From contig JADFLA010000008.1 of NCBI GenBank assembly GCA_022564635.1, forward strand, positions 1 to 34,491: 34,491 nt of DNA, written 5' to 3'. The notes under the pieces were generated by a model. It was not told where the DNA came from, ran no database searches, and worked only from the letters and a program-made list of their open reading frames with translations. Below are positions 33,225-34,491 of this stretch, one piece after another (the first letter of the stretch is position 1; every line of letters begins with the position of its first letter). The translations under genes were made by a program, and so were the position numbers. Source of the DNA: Nanobdellota archaeon. Lineage in GTDB: Archaea > Nanobdellota > Nanobdellia > Woesearchaeales > GW2011-AR4.

Positions 33225-34295
33225 TTATTCATAAGGCAATTTCAATTGAGGTAAGCAATTTACTGCCTCTTTTTTCTTTTCACCAATGATCTTGGTATAA
33301 ATCTCGGTGGTCTTTATTTCTGAGTGCCCTAATAGATCTTTGATAACATAAATATCAGCCCCTTTAGTCAGTGCCATTGTTGCAAATGTATGCCTGGCAC
33401 AATGAAACGTGATGTGTTTCTCAATGCCTGCATTTTTAATCCACTTTTGAAGTTTTTTGTTCTCAAAAGCACTGTACTTTAAGCTGAAAATATTTGAGTT
33501 GGAATCTCCTTTTTTTCCTAATAACCTTTTGGCTGTTTGATTTAGTGGAATGTATAAAATATCCTTATTTGATTTTTTCGGTCGAAACTGGAACCCTTTG
33601 TTTTTGATGTCTGACCAGCAGAGTTTTGCGATATCACTCCACCTTAAACCGGTGTAACATGAGAATAAAAATGCCCTTTTTAGCTCAGGGTTTTCACACT
33701 TTGTTTTCACAACCTTTTTTAGTTCTTTGAATGTTAAGTACTCCCTTTTCGAATTAAGTGTTTCAATAAATTTTACATTAAAAAAAGGATTTCTAACCAA
33801 TATCTGATTATCAATAGCATGCTTAATGATCCAATGAAGTTTATTAAAATAATTAACAGCACTGTTTTGGGACAATTCCTTTAGTAAATATTGTTTGAAA
33901 CCTTCTAGCAGCTGCTGATCAATCTGTATTAAGGTTACCTTACGTCCATCAAGGAACCTCTCAAGATGTATTAACATACTTTGCCAGTTATAAACATGCT
34001 CCTTACTAATCCTTTTTTCCTCGATAACCTTTTTAGCATATGTTACAATATCTACATGCTTTTTAAACTCAGGAGAAAACCCAAAGTTGCCATTGAGGAT
34101 TTCGATTTCTCGATTGGCCCTGATTTGTTCAGCCAACCTTCTAAGTTCTTTATTTTCAAACCGGTCGGAGGAATTCTTTATTGGCTTAATTAATTTGATT
34201 TTCAAGAACTCATAAGATCGCTTACCGTTATTATATATATCTAGGTATAAACTAATACCTTTGTTAACTTTCTTTTCTCTAAGTTTTACGCTCAT
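33225..34295 (-). CDS. Tyrosine recombinase/integrase, Bacteroidota type
   Basis: 356 residues. N-terminal arm-type DNA-binding region (KLREKKVNKGISLYLDIYNNGKR), a SAM-like core-binding domain (about 95-195), and a catalytic domain with Arg in CYTGLRWSDIAKL, the HxxR box HCARHTFAT, and GHSEIKTTEIYTKI supplying the last histidine and tyrosine. This layout, with CARHTFAT and the KTTEIYTKI end, is common in integrases of Bacteroidota transposons and phages. It lies beyond the NAD kinase break, so it probably is not part of the archaeal chromosome, or marks an integrated element. Confidence 0.88.
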   Translation of the reverse strand: MSVKLREKKVNKGISLYLDIYNNGKRSYEFLKIKLIKPIKNSSDRFENKELRRLAEQIRANREIEILNGNFGFSPEFKKHVDIVTYAKKVIEEKRISKEHVYNWQSMLIHLERFLDGRKVTLIQIDQQLLEGFKQYLLKELSQNSAVNYFNKLHWIIKHAIDNQILVRNPFFNVKFIETLNSKREYLTFKELKKVVKTKCENPELKRAFLFSCYTGLRWSDIAKLCWSDIKNKGFQFRPKKSNKDILYIPLNQTAKRLLGKKGDSNSNIFSLKYSAFENKKLQKWIKNAGIEKHITFHCARHTFATMALTKGADIYVIKDLLGHSEIKTTEIYTKIIGEKKKEAVNCLPQLKLPYE

Positions 34296-34357
34296 TTTAC
34301 TGGTAGTAAGAAGAAAACATAAATAATATTGGGTAACAAGATAGCAACAAAAAATGA

Positions 34358-34486
34358 GAAAACAAAGGAAAGCAAGAATATACTAAAAACATATAAAATG
34401 CTGTATTACAGTAATTTACTTTCCTTTCTTTAGCTTTTGTTTTCCTTTGTTTTCATAGTTACTTTACAATACAGAAAGTGAATTAC
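34358..34486. repeat. Nested inverted repeats upstream of the integrase
   Basis: 34358-34371 (GAAAACAAAGGAAA) and 34441-34454 are perfect inverted 14-mers. 34411-34423 and 34474-34486 are inverted 13-mers with one mismatch. CTGTATT 34401-34407 pairs with AATACAG 34468-34474. They occupy the 196-base region before the integrase start and may be arm/core binding sites of the recombinase or part of an attachment site. No ORF seen here. Confidence 0.5.
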
Positions 34487-34491
34487 ACGTA

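Overview
The window reads as a contig from an AT-rich archaeon, most likely a DPANN lineage of the Woesearchaeota/Pacearchaeota kind. The archaeal markers are transcription factor B, TFS, an NMD3-family protein, elongation factor 1-beta with its small Zn-ribbon partner, Trm1, archaeal-type riboflavin kinase and riboflavin synthase, RtcA, a SEC11-like signal peptidase and a membrane-anchored Lon-type protease. Many genes have a TATA-like box about 25 bases before the start codon with almost no leader. Others carry a strong GGAGGTGA-type ribosome binding site. No rRNA, tRNA or CRISPR array was seen.

Both ends look mosaic. Bases 3-602 are a truncated S51 peptidase. Bases 603 to about 1130 read as Bacteroidota-type sequence (an outer-membrane barrel end, then a signal peptide and the start of a helix-hairpin-helix protein), joined in frame to an unrelated AT-rich archaeal-looking tail. 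At the right end NAD kinase breaks off near 33015, and the rest is a Bacteroidota-type tyrosine recombinase with its upstream region. Assembly chimerism is the simplest explanation; recent transfer is possible.

The core (about 1.6-33.0 kb) runs: dut, two small proteins and tmk; a hypothetical gene and a charged coiled-coil protein; TFS, signal peptidase and a short NMD3; a strongly structured non-coding element directly before ribK-ribC-phosphoesterase-ribH (end of riboflavin/FMN synthesis); a quinone-oxidoreductase-like MDR protein; a degenerate nuclease-like protein, a PPC-domain protein and a membrane-anchored winged-helix protein; a 730-residue secreted protein with 11-residue repeats plus a lipoprotein; rtcA; the Zn-ribbon/aEF1B pair; a PEGA protein, trm1, a disulfide reductase and tfb; a Trm112-like protein, a possible NlpC/P60-like protein, a PLD lipoprotein, the Lon-type protease and topA; and nadA-nadC plus NAD kinase (NAD synthesis and phosphorylation).

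The most unusual content is two free-standing LAGLIDADG proteins with extra HTH regions (16.7 kb, frameshifted; 29.4 kb, intact). They share an exact 20-base element just upstream of their TATA boxes. Its first 11 bases recur inverted before topA. The intact gene has a predicted leader RNA starting at a multi-tier stem-loop and ending in a hairpin that buries its Shine-Dalgarno. Three further intergenic regions (1631-1717, 6878-7041, 11418-11558) hold strong, partly competing or loop-loop-complementary RNA folds.
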